64,000 nucleotides of DNA from CBFDBF01 sp050287965 (GTDB lineage: Bacteria; Pseudomonadota; Gammaproteobacteria; Chromatiales; Chromatiaceae), in contig JBNKCX010000040.1 of assembly GCA_050287965.1 (NCBI GenBank), positions 1 to 64,000 on the forward strand. The letters run 5' to 3'. Made by a program: the position numbers and the translations under genes. The notes under the pieces are model-generated. The model saw only the letters and a program-made list of their open reading frames with translations. It made no database searches and was not told where the DNA came from. Of this stretch, positions 51,254-58,856 are shown in pieces; positions within the stretch are counted from its first letter, which is position 1, and each line of letters starts with the position of its first letter.

Positions 51254-52651
51254 TTACTCTTTGGGCTGAAGTCTACAGGGCGCCTCACCGCGCAGCTGAA
51301 TGAGTCGTGCAAGTTTCTCAGCGTAGTTGTCCATCTCCTCCGGACTCCGCTTCTCCGTAGCGCAGATCAGCAGGGCGTCACCCAGCTCCGGGTAATCCCG
51401 TGACAGATCCAGCCCGCCCAGCAGATTGTGGCCCGCCAGGGGGCGCAGCAGATCTTTCGCCGGGGCGGGGAGGCGCAATACCTGCTCGTGGAATATGGGG
51501 CGTTGGAACAGAGGCTCCACCCCCGGGATGGCCGAGAGTCTGTTCGCCAATGCCACGGTGTTGGCGTGACAGGCGGCGGCCACCCGCTCCAATCCGGCGC
51601 CGCCCAGGAGCGCCATATGAATAGTGGCGGCGGTGACCATCAGCCCCTGGTTGGTGCAGATATTCGAGGTCGCCTTGGATCGGCGGATGTGCTGTTCCCG
51701 CGCCTGCAGGGTGAGGGTGAAGCCTTCCCTGCCATCCAGATCGACGGTACGACCGACGATACGGCCCGGCATCTGCCTCACGAACGACTGACGACAGCAG
51801 AGAAAACCAAAATAGGGGCCGCCGGAGGAGAGCGGCGCACCCAGGGGCTGACCCTCTCCACAACAGATATCAACCCCCTCTGTTCCCCACTCACCCGGCG
51901 GCTTCAGCAGAGCCAGGGCCAGGGGGTTGACCACGGCGATGGCCAGGGCCCCGTTCTCCCGCGCCCAATCGGTAAGCGCATCCACCTCCTCCAGTACACC
52001 GAAGAAGTTGGGCTGAGGGATCACCAGGGCAGCAATATCCTCGCCGCAAAACGGCTTCAGTGCCGCGGGATCTGTGTGCCCACCCTTCGGATCAAAGGGG
52101 AGTTCCAGCAGCTCGATGCCCTGATTCCTGACGATGTTGTGCGCGACACGGCGATAGGCCGGGTGCAGACTGCGCGGCACCAGTACCCGTTTCGATTTGG
52201 ATTTACGGTTGGCGCGCACCGCCATCAGTACCGCCTCGGCCAGGGCGGAAGCCCCGTCATACAACGAGGCATTGGAGACATCCATGGCGGTCAAAGCCGT
52301 CATCATGGACTGGTATTCGTAGAGTAGCTGCAGCGTGCCCTGACTGGCCTCCGCCTGGTAGGGGGTATAGGCGGTGTAGAACTCCCCGCGGGCGGCTATC
52401 TGCCACACCGCGGCGGGAATATGGTGGTCATAGGCACCGGCACCGATAAAACAGACCGGCGAGCCGTCCCTGTTCGCCCTGCTCTCCAGAATACGCCCGG
52501 CCTCCATCTCGGAAACCGCCGACGGAAGGTTCTTGGGCCCGCGGAAACGCAACTCCTCCGGGATCTCATCGAACAACTCCTCGATATCCGACACACCGAT
52601 GGCCTCCAGCATGCGGGCCACCTCCTCCTCGGTATGGGGAATAAAGGGCAT
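51254..52651 (-). CDS. gcvPA: Glycine decarboxylase subunit 1 (P-protein, N-terminal half)
   Basis: The 465-residue PLP-lacking partner of GcvPB. Diagnostic segments are MPFIPHTEEEVARMLEAIGV at the start, CFIGAGAYDHHIPAAVW, FYTAYTPYQAEASQGTLQLL, and the SKATSNICTNQGLMVTAATI region. Length (465) is normal for the split form, usually about 450. It follows gcvH by 17 bases. The gcvT-gcvH-gcvPA genes form one unit, and the second P subunit lies beyond tpx. Confidence 0.97.
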   Translation of the reverse strand: MPFIPHTEEEVARMLEAIGVSDIEELFDEIPEELRFRGPKNLPSAVSEMEAGRILESRANRDGSPVCFIGAGAYDHHIPAAVWQIAARGEFYTAYTPYQAEASQGTLQLLYEYQSMMTALTAMDVSNASLYDGASALAEAVLMAVRANRKSKSKRVLVPRSLHPAYRRVAHNIVRNQGIELLELPFDPKGGHTDPAALKPFCGEDIAALVIPQPNFFGVLEEVDALTDWARENGALAIAVVNPLALALLKPPGEWGTEGVDICCGEGQPLGAPLSSGGPYFGFLCCRQSFVRQMPGRIVGRTVDLDGREGFTLTLQAREQHIRRSKATSNICTNQGLMVTAATIHMALLGGAGLERVAAACHANTVALANRLSAIPGVEPLFQRPIFHEQVLRLPAPAKDLLRPLAGHNLLGGLDLSRDYPELGDALLICATEKRSPEEMDNYAEKLARLIQLRGEAPCRLQPKE

Positions 52652-52668
52652 ACCTGGAAGACTCCCGC

Positions 52669-53061
52669 TTACTCGTCTTCCGCCAGGGAAGCGTTATAGC
52701 CGTCGGCGTCCAGAAGACCGTCCAACTCGGATGGATCCGACATCCTCACCTGAAACAGCCACCCCTTTCCATAAGGCTCGTCATTTACCATCTCGGGAGC
52801 ATCCGCCAGCTCACCGTTCACGGCGGTGATTTCACCCGATACCGGACTATATATATCGGATGCCGCCTTTACCGATTCCACTACGGCGCAATCACCACCG
52901 GCCTCGACGGCCGCCCCGACCTCCGGCAACTCCACAAATACCAGGTCGCCCAGCTGATCCTGCGCGTGGTCCGTTATCCCCACGGTAATGATCCCGTCAC
53001 CCTCATCCCGGGCCCATTCATGGGTTTTTACATATTTCAGTTCAGTCGGCGTATCACTCAT
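52669..53061 (-). CDS. gcvH: Glycine cleavage system H protein
   Basis: A 130-residue lipoyl carrier that ferries the aminomethyl intermediate between the P and T proteins. The lipoyl lysine is K65 in VVESVKAASDIYSPVSGE. The segment GITDHAQDQLGDLVFVELPEVG is typical. Its lipoate would be attached by LipB and LipA encoded at 17.5-19.1 kb. The start is preceded by a purine-rich stretch; an 86-base gap separates it from gcvT. Confidence 0.97.
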   Translation of the reverse strand: MSDTPTELKYVKTHEWARDEGDGIITVGITDHAQDQLGDLVFVELPEVGAAVEAGGDCAVVESVKAASDIYSPVSGEITAVNGELADAPEMVNDEPYGKGWLFQVRMSDPSELDGLLDADGYNASLAEDE

Positions 53062-53147
53062 TTCATATCCCCAGGAAAACCTAACGATTATCAGGGCAGG
53101 CAGCCCGTATTCAAAAATCCCGCCATCCGCGGCACATCCGATTCGAT

Positions 53148-54251
53148 CTATTCATGTTTCTCAAGATCAATCAGGGAGGCGCCGTTGCGTACGAACGGCG
53201 GCTTTACCACCTTTACCGGGAGGCGCTTGCCGCGGATTTCCACCTCACAGTGGCCGCCCAACGTCCCTTTTACCCGCGCCAGCGCTATGGAACGATCAAG
53301 GGTGGGAGCAAAACCGCCGGAGGTAATTTCCCCGACCACCTTGCCATCGGCAATAACCTGCTGGTGGTTACGCAATACGCCCCGCTCCAGCAGTACCAAG
53401 CCCACGAGGCGTTGATTGTCATCTTTATCCCGCTGTTTAACAAGTGCATCGCGACCGATAAATTCCCGTTCCTCCGGTTCCCAGGCCACGGTCCAACCCA
53501 GACCTGATTCCAGGGGTGAGATCTCTTCGTCCATATCGGATCCGTAGAGGTTCATACCGGCCTCCAGCCGCAGGGTGTCCCGGGCACCGAGCCCGCAGGG
53601 CTGAATACCGGCCGCCGCCAATTCCCGCCAGCAGGAGTCGGCCCGGTCTGCCGGCAGCATGATTTCAAAACCGTCCTCACCGGTATAACCGGTGCGGGCT
53701 ACCAACCAGCCGTCGCCTTCCAGCGCACCGAACACCCCTAGCTTCGCGGCGGGCTGCCGAAGCATTTGCGGCAGGCAGGGCAGGGTATTCTCACGGGCGT
53801 TGGGCCCCTGAACGGCGATCATGGCAAGATCGCGACGCGCGGTTATCTCCAGGGGATAGGAAGTAGCCTGCCGTTCTATCCAGGCCAGATCCTTTTCCGC
53901 GGTTCCGGCATTGACCACCATCCGATACCTGCCCGTACCGAGAAAATAGACGATAAGATCATCGATCACTCCACCCCTCGCATTGAGCATGCAACTGTAG
54001 AGCGCTTTCCCGGGTTGTTGCAGCTTGGCCACGTCGTTGGCCAGCAGCCGTTGCAGAAATGTCCGACACTGTTCCCCCTCGAGGTCGATTACCAGCATAT
54101 GGGATACATCAAACATACCGGCGTCCTGACGCACGGCATGATGCTCATTTAGCTGGGAACCATAGTGCAGGGGCATATCCCAACCACCGAAGGGGACGAT
54201 ACGGGCACCCATCTCTTTGTGGGTGTCGAAGAGGATTGTTTTCAGGCCCAT
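53148..54251 (-). CDS. gcvT: Aminomethyltransferase GcvT (T protein)
   Basis: A 367-residue folate-dependent enzyme that takes the aminomethyl group from GcvH, releasing ammonia and methylenetetrahydrofolate. The start with FDTHKEMGARIVPFGGWDMP, the AGMFDVSHM segment and GEDGFEIMLPAD are family hallmarks. It lies 18 bases after pepP and could share its transcript. I see no glycine riboswitch-like structure in that short gap, so control by glycine would have to act elsewhere. Confidence 0.97.
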   Translation of the reverse strand: MGLKTILFDTHKEMGARIVPFGGWDMPLHYGSQLNEHHAVRQDAGMFDVSHMLVIDLEGEQCRTFLQRLLANDVAKLQQPGKALYSCMLNARGGVIDDLIVYFLGTGRYRMVVNAGTAEKDLAWIERQATSYPLEITARRDLAMIAVQGPNARENTLPCLPQMLRQPAAKLGVFGALEGDGWLVARTGYTGEDGFEIMLPADRADSCWRELAAAGIQPCGLGARDTLRLEAGMNLYGSDMDEEISPLESGLGWTVAWEPEEREFIGRDALVKQRDKDDNQRLVGLVLLERGVLRNHQQVIADGKVVGEITSGGFAPTLDRSIALARVKGTLGGHCEVEIRGKRLPVKVVKPPFVRNGASLIDLEKHE

Positions 54252-54269
54252 TTAGATTCCAGAATCGAT

Positions 54270-55589
54270 TCAGATAAATTTTAAAGACCCCATCAGGGAT
54301 TCGATCTCCGCGACCGACTTCGGAGCATCCTTGCTGAGGATATCGCACCCTTCGCGGGTCACCACCACGTCATCCTCGATACGTATACCGATATTCCACC
54401 ATTTTTTTGCCACCCCTTTGCTGTCTGCCGGTATATAAAGACCAGGCTCGATAGTGAGCGTCATTCCCGGTTCCAGCAGACGCCACTCGCCATCGATCTT
54501 ATAGTCGCCGACGTCGTGGACATCCATACCCAGCCAATGACCGGTACGATGCATGTAGTACTTCTTATAGTTCTCGTTTTTGATCAGGGTGGAAACGCGG
54601 CCCTTGAGAATACCCAGCTCCACCAGGCCCTTGGTTATCACCTTCACCGCGGCGTCGTGCGGATCGTTCCAATGATTACCGGGGCGTACCTTGGCGATAG
54701 CCGCCTCCTGCGCCTTTAGTACAAGTTCATACAACTGCTTTTGCGGAGGAGTGAAGCGACCGTTGATCGGATAGGTCCGGGAAATATCCGAGGCATAGAA
54801 GTCATATTCGCATCCGGCGTCGATCAACAACAATTCCCCGTCCAGCAGTTCGTCCCGGTTATCCACGTAGTGCAACACGCAGCTGTTTTCACCGCCCCCG
54901 ACAATGGCCGGATAGGCCTGGTAACGTGCCCCCCGGCGCGCGCACTCGTGTACGAACTCGGCCTCCAGCTGATACTCCATCAGCCCCGGCCGGCAGACCT
55001 GCATGGCCCGCCGATGGGCCTGTGCCGAAATCTTTGCCGCCGCACGCATAGCCTTTATCTCGGCACGACTCTTGTAAAGCCGCATATCATGCAGGTAATG
55101 GTCGAGCGCGATGAACTCCAGGGGCCCTTGCACCCCGGCACGGGACTCGGTGCGAATTGCGTTTATCCACTCCGACATATGCTTATCCAGATCCGGATTG
55201 CAGCCCATGGCGTGGAATACCCGCTCGCACTGCTCAAGCATGCGCGGCAGAATATCGTTGAGATCACCTATAGGAAAGGAATCATCGGCGCCGTAGATCT
55301 CTACCGCCCCTTCCTGTCCGGCCCTCAGGCCGTCCCAACGCTCCTTCTCCACATCCCGCTCCCGGCAGAAGAGGATGTACTCGCCGTGCCCGCGGCCTGG
55401 GATCAGTACCGCCACGGCTTCCGGTTCCGGAAAACCGGTCAGGTAATAGAAGTCGCTGTCCGGGCGGTAATGGTACTCCACGTCCCGGTTACGTTTCGCT
55501 ACCGGCGCCGCCGGCAGGATAGCGATGCTGTCCGGCCCCATCATCCGCATCAGCTGGCGTCTGCGCCTTTTAAATTCGTTGTCTATCAT
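54270..55589 (-). CDS. pepP: Xaa-Pro aminopeptidase (aminopeptidase P)
   Basis: A 439-residue metalloprotease that removes N-terminal residues preceding proline. The C-terminal pita-bread domain carries the two-metal ligands: LLIDAGCEYDFYASDISRTYP (two Asp), the TGHWLGMDVHDVGDY region (His), LTIEPGLYIP (Glu) and GIRIEDDVVVT (Glu). Length matches E. coli PepP (441). It overlaps the UPF0149 gene by four bases (ATGA). In E. coli ubiH and ubiI follow pepP; here gcvT follows directly. Confidence 0.97.
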   Translation of the reverse strand: MIDNEFKRRRRQLMRMMGPDSIAILPAAPVAKRNRDVEYHYRPDSDFYYLTGFPEPEAVAVLIPGRGHGEYILFCRERDVEKERWDGLRAGQEGAVEIYGADDSFPIGDLNDILPRMLEQCERVFHAMGCNPDLDKHMSEWINAIRTESRAGVQGPLEFIALDHYLHDMRLYKSRAEIKAMRAAAKISAQAHRRAMQVCRPGLMEYQLEAEFVHECARRGARYQAYPAIVGGGENSCVLHYVDNRDELLDGELLLIDAGCEYDFYASDISRTYPINGRFTPPQKQLYELVLKAQEAAIAKVRPGNHWNDPHDAAVKVITKGLVELGILKGRVSTLIKNENYKKYYMHRTGHWLGMDVHDVGDYKIDGEWRLLEPGMTLTIEPGLYIPADSKGVAKKWWNIGIRIEDDVVVTREGCDILSKDAPKSVAEIESLMGSLKFI

Positions 55590-56128
55590 GATCTGTCCGT
55601 TGCGGGCGCCAGTTCATCGTGTACCAGGGTGGCCGCCACCCATATGAATTCTATTACCTCCGACAGCGCGGCCTCTTCCTCTTCGCCGCTACCGAGGTCG
55701 TCCACATGCATGCGCGTCATCTCCGCCAGATCCCCCAGTGCCTCGCGCGCCTCCTCGGAAAATTCCCTGTCCCCGCTTCCCGCCGTCAAGCCCATGCCGT
55801 AAAGAAACCCCTGGCACCAATCCCGAACCGCCGCAGCGCGATCCTGCAGCGGCTTGCCGTCGCCGGGCAACAGCAGAGAAAATCCCATTTGCTCCCCGGA
55901 AATGGATTTCCGGGTCTCTCGCGCCAACCCTTGCAGCGACTCACGACATACCTTCCAGGGCGGATCCTTGCGTTCCGGGTTTGGCGTCAGCTCCGCGAAA
56001 AGACGTTGTTCAAGATGCTTCTCCCCCGCACATAGCAGCCCGCAGAGCAGCCCCTGAACCTCCGCGGCGGAAGATTTTATGTCCGCCTGGGTCAGTTGAT
56101 CATTTAAATAGTCGTAATCAGGATACAT
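55586..56128 (-). CDS. ygfB: UPF0149 (YgfB) family protein
   Basis: A 180-residue helical cytosolic protein of the UPF0149 family, usually encoded upstream of pepP. The start YPDYDYLNDQLTQADIKSSAAEVQGLLCGLLCAG and the AVRDWCQGFLYGMGL segment are typical. In Pseudomonas, YgfB lowers ampDh3 expression and so affects beta-lactam resistance; the role here is not known. An earlier ATG at 56173 gives 15 extra residues without support. It is divergent from the ZapB-like gene. Confidence 0.9.
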   Translation of the reverse strand: MYPDYDYLNDQLTQADIKSSAAEVQGLLCGLLCAGEKHLEQRLFAELTPNPERKDPPWKVCRESLQGLARETRKSISGEQMGFSLLLPGDGKPLQDRAAAVRDWCQGFLYGMGLTAGSGDREFSEEAREALGDLAEMTRMHVDDLGSGEEEEAALSEVIEFIWVAATLVHDELAPATDRS

Positions 56129-56320
56129 GATGTTTCCACACTGAATAACCGGCCGCCACCGGTCCGGGAGCACGGCTTTCGGACAAAACGGGATAATACC
56201 ACGGGGCCACCCCCAGAGAAGGCCGCCACGCCCCTTCCCGGTCTATTCTGCTACCCATATCCCTCTCCGGAAGCGCTTTTCCCGTTGACCCGTACCGATG
56301 CGCGCTCTATATTCCCTTCC

Positions 56321-56551
56321 ATGAGCAATGAAGAAAAAGACGCCATAGATCTGGACCTGAAGAATCTGGAAACACGGGTCGAGGAGCTCATTCGCACCTG
56401 CGCCGCCCTCACGGAGGAAAATCAGGCGCTGAAGGTCTCGCAGGAGACACTGGTAGCGGAACGTGCGGAACTGATCGAGAAGACGGAACTTGCCAAAACC
56501 CGGGTGGAATCCATGATAAGTCGGCTGAAATCGATGGAAACCGGATCGTGA
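56321..56551 (+). CDS. Small coiled-coil protein, TIGR02449/ZapB-like
   Basis: A 76-residue protein that is almost entirely coiled coil (about 10-70, with heptads in DLDLKNLETRVEELIRTCAA and ENQALKVSQETLVAER). This small family is regularly encoded directly upstream of zapA in gammaproteobacteria, and its shape recalls the ZapB cell-division protein; that link is inference. I chose the ATG at 56321 over 56285 because the extra residues break the helix. It overlaps zapA by four bases. Confidence 0.82.
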   Translation: MSNEEKDAIDLDLKNLETRVEELIRTCAALTEENQALKVSQETLVAERAELIEKTELAKTRVESMISRLKSMETGS

Positions 56552-56862
56552 GCGAAGAAACAGTTCCGGTCAGCGTGCTGATCCTGGACAAAGAATACCG
56601 TATCGCCTGCAGGGATGAAGAAAGAGAGTCTCTTCTTCAGACCTCCCATTTCCTCGACCGGAAGATGCGGGAGATTCGCAGCAGCGGCAAGGTCATCGGC
56701 ACCGACCGCATAGCGGTAATGGCCGCTTTAAACCTGGCCCACGATCTGTTGCACCACCAAAACCTCAGCCAGACAGGCAATCAGGCAATCAATCGTCGTA
56801 TTCAATCCATCCGCGAAAAAATCGATATCGCTCTCGCCAAAAGCAACCAACTGGAACTTTGA
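56548..56862 (+). CDS. zapA: Cell division protein ZapA
   Basis: A 104-residue protein that binds and cross-links FtsZ filaments in the Z ring. The N-terminal globular head begins VPVSVLILDKEYRIAC, with SHFLDRKMREIRSSGKVIGTDRIAVMAALNLAHDLL as the conserved core, and the rest is coiled coil. The start is a GTG overlapping the upstream stop. 6S RNA follows immediately, as in E. coli. Confidence 0.95.
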   Translation: MSEETVPVSVLILDKEYRIACRDEERESLLQTSHFLDRKMREIRSSGKVIGTDRIAVMAALNLAHDLLHHQNLSQTGNQAINRRIQSIREKIDIALAKSNQLEL

Positions 56863-56889
56863 GCGTTTTCGGTTTAGCCTTAGTTATAC

Positions 56890-57079
56890 GGACATCCCCT
56901 GTGGTGTACGCCATCAGATCGGGTATTTTCTTGAGCCTAATAGATACCCCGGGGGCATAATGCCGGCGCTGGTGCGCATGTCCGCCATGAGCGGAAAGCC
57001 TGATGCGCCCCTGCTGCCCCCACTTGAACCTACCGGTTCAAGAACGATGGTCAGAGACGGCACAGACGGGGGATGTCCC
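56890..57079 (+). ncRNA. ssrS: 6S RNA (SsrS)
   Basis: 6S RNA binds sigma-70 RNA polymerase and mimics an open promoter, damping transcription in stationary phase. Evidence here is position (between zapA and fau, the conserved gammaproteobacterial site), length of about 190 bases, and structure. The 5' end GGACATCCCC (56890-56899) pairs perfectly with GGGGATGTCC (57069-57078), followed by a T-rich stretch (CTTTTTT). The conserved hairpin CTTGAACCTACCGGTTCAAG lies near 57024. The sequence near the 3' end parallels E. coli 6S RNA. A promoter TTGAGC (56859-56864) and TAGTTA (56881-56886), 16 bases apart, is suggested just upstream. Ends are approximate. Confidence 0.92.
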
Positions 57080-57101
57080 TTTTTTCCACGGACTACCCGG
57101 C

Positions 57102-57689
57102 TTGCAAGACTCATCTAAACTGCGGAAAGAGATTCGCACACGGCGCCGGGCGTTATCCTCGCATGAACAGCGTCAACACGGTCACGCCTTGGCAAAACGG
57201 TTGTGCCGTTCGCCGCTCTTCCTGAACAGCCGGCGTATCGCCCTCTATCTGCAGGAAGACGGCGAGATAGCCACCGACGATATCCTGGCCAGGATGCGGG
57301 AACTGAATAAACGGTGCTATCTGCCGGTACTTCGTCCTCCACCGCAACAGGCGCTTTGGTTCGCGGAATTTCACCCCGGCGAACGTCTCCGGCAGAACCG
57401 TTTCGGAATCCTCGAACCCTGCATACGCAAACATCCCCCGATCCCGCCATGGGGATTGGATCTCATACTGCTCCCCTTGGTCGCTTTCGACGCCGATGGT
57501 AATCGCCTCGGCATGGGGGGAGGCTTTTACGACAGAACTCTGGGCTATTACAGAAACAGGAGATTCTGGCGAACACCCAGGTTGATCGGAGTCGCCCACG
57601 AGCTTCAAAAGGTATCCCGAATTAATAAGAAGCCCTGGGATATCCCCCTGGATGGCGTGGTAACCGAAAAGAATTTTTATCTCTGGTAG
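57102..57689 (+). CDS. fau: 5-formyltetrahydrofolate cyclo-ligase
   Basis: A 195-residue enzyme converting 5-formyl-THF to 5,10-methenyl-THF, clearing an inhibitor produced by serine hydroxymethyltransferase. Core motifs are LRKEIRTRRRAL near the start, GIALYLQEDGEI-type substrate region (RIALYLQEDGEI), and the C-terminal LPLVAFDADGNRLGMGGGFYDRTL with the Mg-ATP site. The frame is open back to 57003 but that region is the 6S RNA. I therefore place the start at the TTG at 57102, the first start after the RNA; ribosome binding is weak there. Co-transcription or processing with 6S RNA is known in E. coli. Confidence 0.93.
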   Translation: MQDSSKLRKEIRTRRRALSSHEQRQHGHALAKRLCRSPLFLNSRRIALYLQEDGEIATDDILARMRELNKRCYLPVLRPPPQQALWFAEFHPGERLRQNRFGILEPCIRKHPPIPPWGLDLILLPLVAFDADGNRLGMGGGFYDRTLGYYRNRRFWRTPRLIGVAHELQKVSRINKKPWDIPLDGVVTEKNFYLW

Positions 57690-58095
57690 CAACTATCTGC
57701 TCCGGTGTAATTTCAACCAGGCAGTTGCTTCACGGCCTTATATAATCTCCTCAACCTGAATACCGAGGGGCGGCATTTTTCGCTTAAAGACCTCCGCGAA
57801 AGCCTGATTCTCAAACAATAACGCGGTTTTAATACCTATTCTGTATTTACTCAGCCCGTGCAGGAAAGGCGCCCGATCAAGATATATCCAGGCTAAGCAG
57901 CCGCCTCAAATGCCGATAAGCACCATCTCACGACCAAGAATATGCCATTGCTACACGTGGAATTCCGCTATTGTGCTTCGATATAACTCCGCCATTGAAG
58001 GCGCCAGGGGAAATGGATACCTGAAATCACCAAATTCCAATCGTCAAACGCTTCGATCAAGACTCATTTGGTATTGAGAGCGGAAAAAAGAAATG

Positions 58096-58119
58096 CGACC
58101 GAAATATTTGGTCGTTTTT
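58096..58119 (+). terminator. Isolated intrinsic terminator-like hairpin
   Basis: CGACC (58096-58100) pairs with GGTCG (58110-58114) around GAAATATTT and is followed by TTTTT (58115-58119). It lies 400 bases beyond fau and 128 bases before the next gene. It may end the fau transcript late or end an unknown RNA. Confidence 0.5.
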
Positions 58120-58201
58120 GCACCCCGGATGAGCAGATAGAAAATAATTAAAAAATTTAAAATAAAATCTGTAATTTACTAGCATTTTCAGCAAACTTTA
58201 T

Positions 58202-58207
58202 TATACT
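58202..58207 (+). promoter_or_regulatory. Candidate -10 box of the histone-like gene
   Basis: TATACT lies 40 bases upstream of the ATG, following a long A/T-rich stretch (58130-58200) that could act as an UP element. No clear -35 hexamer is found at 16-18 bases. A strong ribosome binding site (GGAGG, 58236-58240) sits seven bases before the start. Confidence 0.4.
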
Positions 58208-58247
58208 CAACACAGAATTTCGTCAACTGAGTTCTGGAGGAAGCAAA

Positions 58248-58640
58248 ATGGCTATCAAGAAAGCCGCCAAGAAGAGCACAGCAAAACGCAAAACCGCTGC
58301 TAAGAAGAAGACGGCAGCACGTAAGAAAACGGCTGTAAAGAAGAAAGCCACGAAGAAAAAAGTGGCTAAGAAAAAGGTAGCCAAGAAAAAGGTTGCCAAG
58401 AAAAAAGTCGCGAAAAAGAAGGTAGCCAAGAAAAAGGTTGCCAAGAAAAAAGTCGCGAAAAAGAAGGTAGCCAAGAAAAAGGTTGCCAAGAAAAAAGTCG
58501 CGAAAAAGAAGGTAGCCAAGAAAAAGGTCGCGAAAAAGAAGGTAGCCAAGAAAAAGGCTGCCAAGAAAAAAGTCGCGAAGAAGCGTACGCTTCGTCCGCG
58601 TAAGGCAACCCCGCGGAAGAAGGTAACCAAGAAGAAGTAA
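58248..58640 (+). CDS. Lysine-rich histone H1-like DNA-binding protein
   Basis: A 130-residue, extremely basic protein made mostly of Lys, Ala and Val in a five-residue rhythm (KKVAK repeated), preceded by a Lys/Ala/Thr part (about 1-40) and ending with Arg/Lys-rich RTLRPRKATPRKK. It resembles the C-terminal tails of eukaryotic histone H1 and bacterial relatives such as AlgP/AlgR3 and Bordetella BpH1, which bind DNA non-specifically. There is no globular domain. A strong ribosome binding site and a clear terminator suggest good expression. Homology-based naming is limited by low complexity. The antisense ORF here is an artefact of the repeats. Confidence 0.85.
   Translation: MAIKKAAKKSTAKRKTAAKKKTAARKKTAVKKKATKKKVAKKKVAKKKVAKKKVAKKKVAKKKVAKKKVAKKKVAKKKVAKKKVAKKKVAKKKVAKKKVAKKKAAKKKVAKKRTLRPRKATPRKKVTKKK
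58374..58538 (+). repeat. 45-bp tandem repeats encoding the KVAKK array
   Basis: Three exact or near-exact 45-base units begin at 58374, 58419 and 58464, followed by a shortened 30-base unit at 58509 and a further partial copy from 58539. Each 45-base unit encodes 15 residues (three five-residue periods), and its three periods use different synonymous codons, which shows that the 45-base block is the unit of expansion. Confidence 0.92.
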
Positions 58641-58667
58641 CCTCGGGGTACCAAGCAGTAATACGGA

Positions 58668-58698
58668 GAAGGCCCGCCTGGCGGGCCTTCTTTATTTT
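58668..58698 (+). terminator. Intrinsic terminator of the histone-like gene
   Basis: GAAGGCCCGC (58668-58677) pairs perfectly with GCGGGCCTTC (58681-58690) around CTG and is followed by a T-rich run. It lies 27 bases after the stop codon. Confidence 0.93.
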
Positions 58699-58856
58699 CT
58701 CCGATTTAGACTGAGACCCGGTGGAGCAGGCGCGCAATGCCACCTGTTGCAGAAGCCGGCGATCAATCTCTATCTTATTGTTTTTAATATATTAATCCTG
58801 ATCGCCGGGAAGAGGTGCGCGATCCCCGCAGCTGGAACAACAATCTCAGGAGCTCC

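Larger units (their letters stand above)
57690..58247. other. AT-rich intergenic region with terminator and promoter elements
   Basis: A 558-base gap with no supported ORF. It becomes strikingly AT-rich towards its right end (58130-58210). A perfect TATAAT at 57741-57746 and a terminator-like hairpin at 58096-58119 would bound a transcript of roughly 370 bases, which I cannot identify. The right end holds the promoter and leader of the histone-like gene. Confidence 0.5.

Noticed and set aside
54252..54269. Glycine riboswitch upstream of gcvT
   Set aside because: Only 18 bases separate pepP and gcvT, far too few for an aptamer; none is recognisable upstream of gcvPA, gcvPB or gcvH either.
57003..57101. 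N-terminal extension of fau starting at ATG 57003
   Set aside because: The region forms the 3' half of 6S RNA, and its translation has no similarity to cyclo-ligase N-termini.
58374..58580. Regular direct repeats that could suggest a CRISPR array
   Set aside because: The repeats are contiguous, without unique spacers, and stay in frame as a coding tandem array. No cas gene is present.
58223..58654. Phe/Leu/Ala-rich repeat ORF antisense to the histone-like gene
   Set aside because: It is the mirror of the lysine-codon repeats. The plus-strand frame has the ribosome binding site, promoter-like -10 box and terminator.
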